64,000 nucleotides of DNA from Treponema sp. (GTDB taxonomy: Bacteria > Spirochaetota > Spirochaetia > Treponematales > Treponemataceae), in assembly GCA_017934745.1 (NCBI GenBank), contig JAGBIY010000005.1:62001-126000 (forward strand), read 5' to 3'. The notes beneath the pieces were generated by a model. That model ran no database searches and was not told where the DNA came from. It saw nothing but the letters and a program-made list of their open reading frames with translations. A program made the position numbers and the translations under genes. Below, one piece after another: positions 62,327 through 64,000 of the stretch. Position 1 is the first letter of the stretch, and the number at the start of each line of letters is the position of its first letter.

Positions 62327-63730
62327 TCACATCGTCTTTGGGTCGTAGATTCTGCAGCCTTTTCGGCCGTTTGACTTTACTGAATATAGGGCCTTGTCCG
62401 CCTTGTCGAAAAGTTCCTGGGAATAGCCGTCGTCGGATAGGGCGACGCCAACGGAGATGGAGACCGGGTGGATGTCGTCCTTCATGCGCGAAAGCTCGTC
62501 GTTCACCTGCCGTATCTTTTCGATTATGCGGTTTGTCGAGTCCTTCTTGAAGTCCGGGAGGACGACCGCGAATTCGTCGCCGCCGATTCTTGAGACGTAG
62601 TCGTCCTTCCTGAACGTCGCCACCATTATCCTGGCAAGTTCCTTGAGCACGGTGTCGCCGCCCGAGTGTCCGTAAGTGTCGTTTATCGCCTTGAAGTTGT
62701 CCAAATCAACTAGGAGCAGCGCGATTTTCTGCTTCTTTTCGGCCGATGTCTGGCAAATCTGGTCGAACGCCCTCCTGTTGAGTATTCCCGTCAGGGCATC
62801 GTATTCGGCCTTTATGAGCAGGTGCCGCTCGGTCTTCGCCTTCATGTCGTAGATTTCGTTGTAGGCCGTCGCGAGTTTTCTGAATTCGCTTGAGCCGACC
62901 GGCTTGAGCTTCTCGTCTTTCTGTATCGAGGCCTGGAATTTCTTGAGCGGATTCAGGACGAGGAACGCAAGCACGACGAAAATCAGTATGTTCACGCAGA
63001 ATAGGAGGCAGAAGAGAATCTGGAGCTGGGAAAGCCTTTTTCCAAGCTCGTTCGAGCGCACGCCCAACTCGTCCTCGATTCTTTTTTCGATGCTGGCGAT
63101 TGTGAAGTCGCAGTTCTCGTTCACCCTCGTCCTGTATATGAGGTAGCCGTCGCCGAAAAGGCTTTCCGTGGCCTTCTGCTGCATCTCCAACGGCGAAAGG
63201 CTCCTGTCCAGTTCCTTTATCTCGATTCTAGCGATTCTCTCCGGCATTTTTATTTCCGGTCGGCCGTCTTTCCTGTTCCTCATGTTGATGACTTCGTATT
63301 CCAGCCGCATTGCGTAGAGTTCCATGTCGTTGAGGCTGTCGGATTGGTGCATGGCGATTTTCAGACGCTGGTAGGCGAGATCCTTTTCCGAGCAGACTTT
63401 CTTCAAATCTTCCATCGCCTTCTCTTTCCGCTTCGTCTCTGTGATTTCCTTCAAATAAAGCTCCGCGTGCTTCGTGTCGCGCGTGCCGACGAAGAACCTC
63501 GCTTCGTCCGTCAGCATGTTCGCGCTGTCCTTCATCGCCTTGGAGCTGTTCTCGCAGGTTATGAATTTGTCTATGGCTTCCTGCACTTTCGAGAATTTCT
63601 TGTTCACGCTTCCCGAAATGAGCAGTATGAGGCAGAACACGAACGCGGTGAGCCCTGTCAGGAACGAATTGAGAAAGTTGATGTTGATTCCGTTCTCGGC
63701 GGTTCCAGTCTTTTTAAAAATCCCTCTCAT
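62327..63730 (-). CDS. Membrane-bound GGDEF diguanylate cyclase
   Basis: A 467-residue protein starting at 63730, whose ATG overlaps the upstream TGA (ATGA). TM1 at about 18-40, a helical extracytoplasmic sensor (about 41-245) and TM2 near 247-270 lead to a GGDEF domain with DALTGILNRRAFD, DLDNFKAINDTYGHSGGD, RKDDYVSRIGGDEFAVVLPD and ISVGVA. The active-site GGDEF is intact and an RxxD inhibitory site (RKDD) stands five residues before it, so it should make c-di-GMP and be product-inhibited. Coupling to a TRAP-receptor gene suggests nutrient-linked signalling. Confidence 0.9.
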   Translation of the reverse strand: MRGIFKKTGTAENGININFLNSFLTGLTAFVFCLILLISGSVNKKFSKVQEAIDKFITCENSSKAMKDSANMLTDEARFFVGTRDTKHAELYLKEITETKRKEKAMEDLKKVCSEKDLAYQRLKIAMHQSDSLNDMELYAMRLEYEVINMRNRKDGRPEIKMPERIARIEIKELDRSLSPLEMQQKATESLFGDGYLIYRTRVNENCDFTIASIEKRIEDELGVRSNELGKRLSQLQILFCLLFCVNILIFVVLAFLVLNPLKKFQASIQKDEKLKPVGSSEFRKLATAYNEIYDMKAKTERHLLIKAEYDALTGILNRRAFDQICQTSAEKKQKIALLLVDLDNFKAINDTYGHSGGDTVLKELARIMVATFRKDDYVSRIGGDEFAVVLPDFKKDSTNRIIEKIRQVNDELSRMKDDIHPVSISVGVALSDDGYSQELFDKADKALYSVKSNGRKGCRIYDPKTM

Positions 63731-64000
63731 TTCAATTCCAGTATCTTCTTGTACAGCTCCGGAAATTCCTTCGACGATTCTTCTATGACGCTTTTGCAGG
63801 CGTTCTGCCATTCTTTTTTGTCCGCTACATCGACGATTGTAGCCCCTTCTTTCTCAAGCTGCGCGACGACTACGGCTTCGGACTCTTTCGCGAGCCTCTT
63901 GCATTCCTCCGTCGCGTATTTTCCTGCCGATTTCAGAATCGACTGCTGGCCTGGCGAGAGCGAATCCCACGCCACCGCGTTTATGAGAATCTGTATCGCG
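63727..64000 (-). CDS. TRAP transporter substrate-binding protein (DctP family), partial
   Basis: Only the C-terminal ~90 residues are in the window; the gene runs off the right edge. ILINAVAWDSLSPGQQSILKSAGKYATEECKRLAKESEAVVVAQLEKEGATIVD matches the end of DctP-type receptors, which bind carboxylates for TRAP uptake. It overlaps the GGDEF gene by 4 bp. Confidence 0.75.
   Translation of the reverse strand, partial: AIQILINAVAWDSLSPGQQSILKSAGKYATEECKRLAKESEAVVVAQLEKEGATIVDVADKKEWQNACKSVIEESSKEFPELYKKILELK

Noticed and set aside
1..64000. CRISPR array, rRNA genes, prophage structural genes, replication origin
   Set aside because: No regularly spaced repeats, no rRNA-like sequence, no capsid, portal or tail gene and no dnaA-box cluster were seen.

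Overview
The window reads as chromosome of a gut- or rumen-type spirochaete, most likely a Treponema with a moderately high G+C backbone. The support is indirect: many short lipoproteins with spirochaete-style lipoboxes, a chemoreceptor and a FliM/FliY-like switch protein, GatCAB amidotransferase, a very large exported Ig-repeat protein with an outer-membrane-barrel-like C-terminus, and strong GGAG-type ribosome binding sites. No rRNA or species marker is present, so the genus is an inference. Layout: 1-6508 backbone (Ig-repeat surface protein, NYN-LOTUS protein, HAD phosphatase). 6510-24170 an AT-rich defence island. 24218-27569 an amino-acid ABC transporter with paired operators. 27630-33269 small genes, a disrupted lipoprotein locus, an AICAR transformylase, a flagellar-switch-like gene and a LysM lipoprotein. 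33278-44578 chemoreceptor, ilvH, a DAHP synthase-prephenate dehydratase fusion, NhaC antiporter and the gat genes. 44660-48912 mscL and a degraded toxin-antitoxin/Rpn/ATPase zone. 48913-54523 an LPLAT-LRAT fusion, three tRNAs, small membrane proteins and an AlbA_2/Schlafen-type regulator. 54601-64000 a frameshifted lipoprotein, HAD, FGGY kinase, prs, pth-mazG, pdxST, a GGDEF protein and the end of a TRAP receptor gene. The defence island holds a type I restriction-modification system (hsdR, hsdM, hsdS) with inserted accessory genes, then an unrecognised gene, a Hachiman-like hamA-hamB pair and a DUF262/DUF1524 (GmrSD-like) gene. Direction and spacing suggest hsdM onward was laid out as one transcription unit. 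hamB is split by a 3,313-bp IS1595-family (ISXO2-like) transposon with 16-bp perfect outer inverted repeats and an 8-bp target duplication. Removing the element and one duplication copy restores a 781-codon helicase frame exactly. The transposon carries two passengers: an ADP-ribosyltransferase-like gene and a TnpB nuclease gene with an intact RuvC D-E-D triad whose stop codon lies inside the transposon's terminal inverted repeat. This is the most unusual object in the window: an RNA-guided nuclease apparently built into a DDE transposon, so that any omega-type RNA read out through the transposon end would take its guide from the invaded defence gene. Other structure worth attention: a family of three palindromic elements (about 170, 169 and 51 bp) each starting at or touching a gene's stop codon; two matching 25-bp operators in front of the two arms of the ABC transporter; a 57-bp direct repeat around a broken lipoprotein gene; and several single-lesion pseudogenes (four-helix-bundle protein, YafQ-like toxin, cell-surface lipoprotein).
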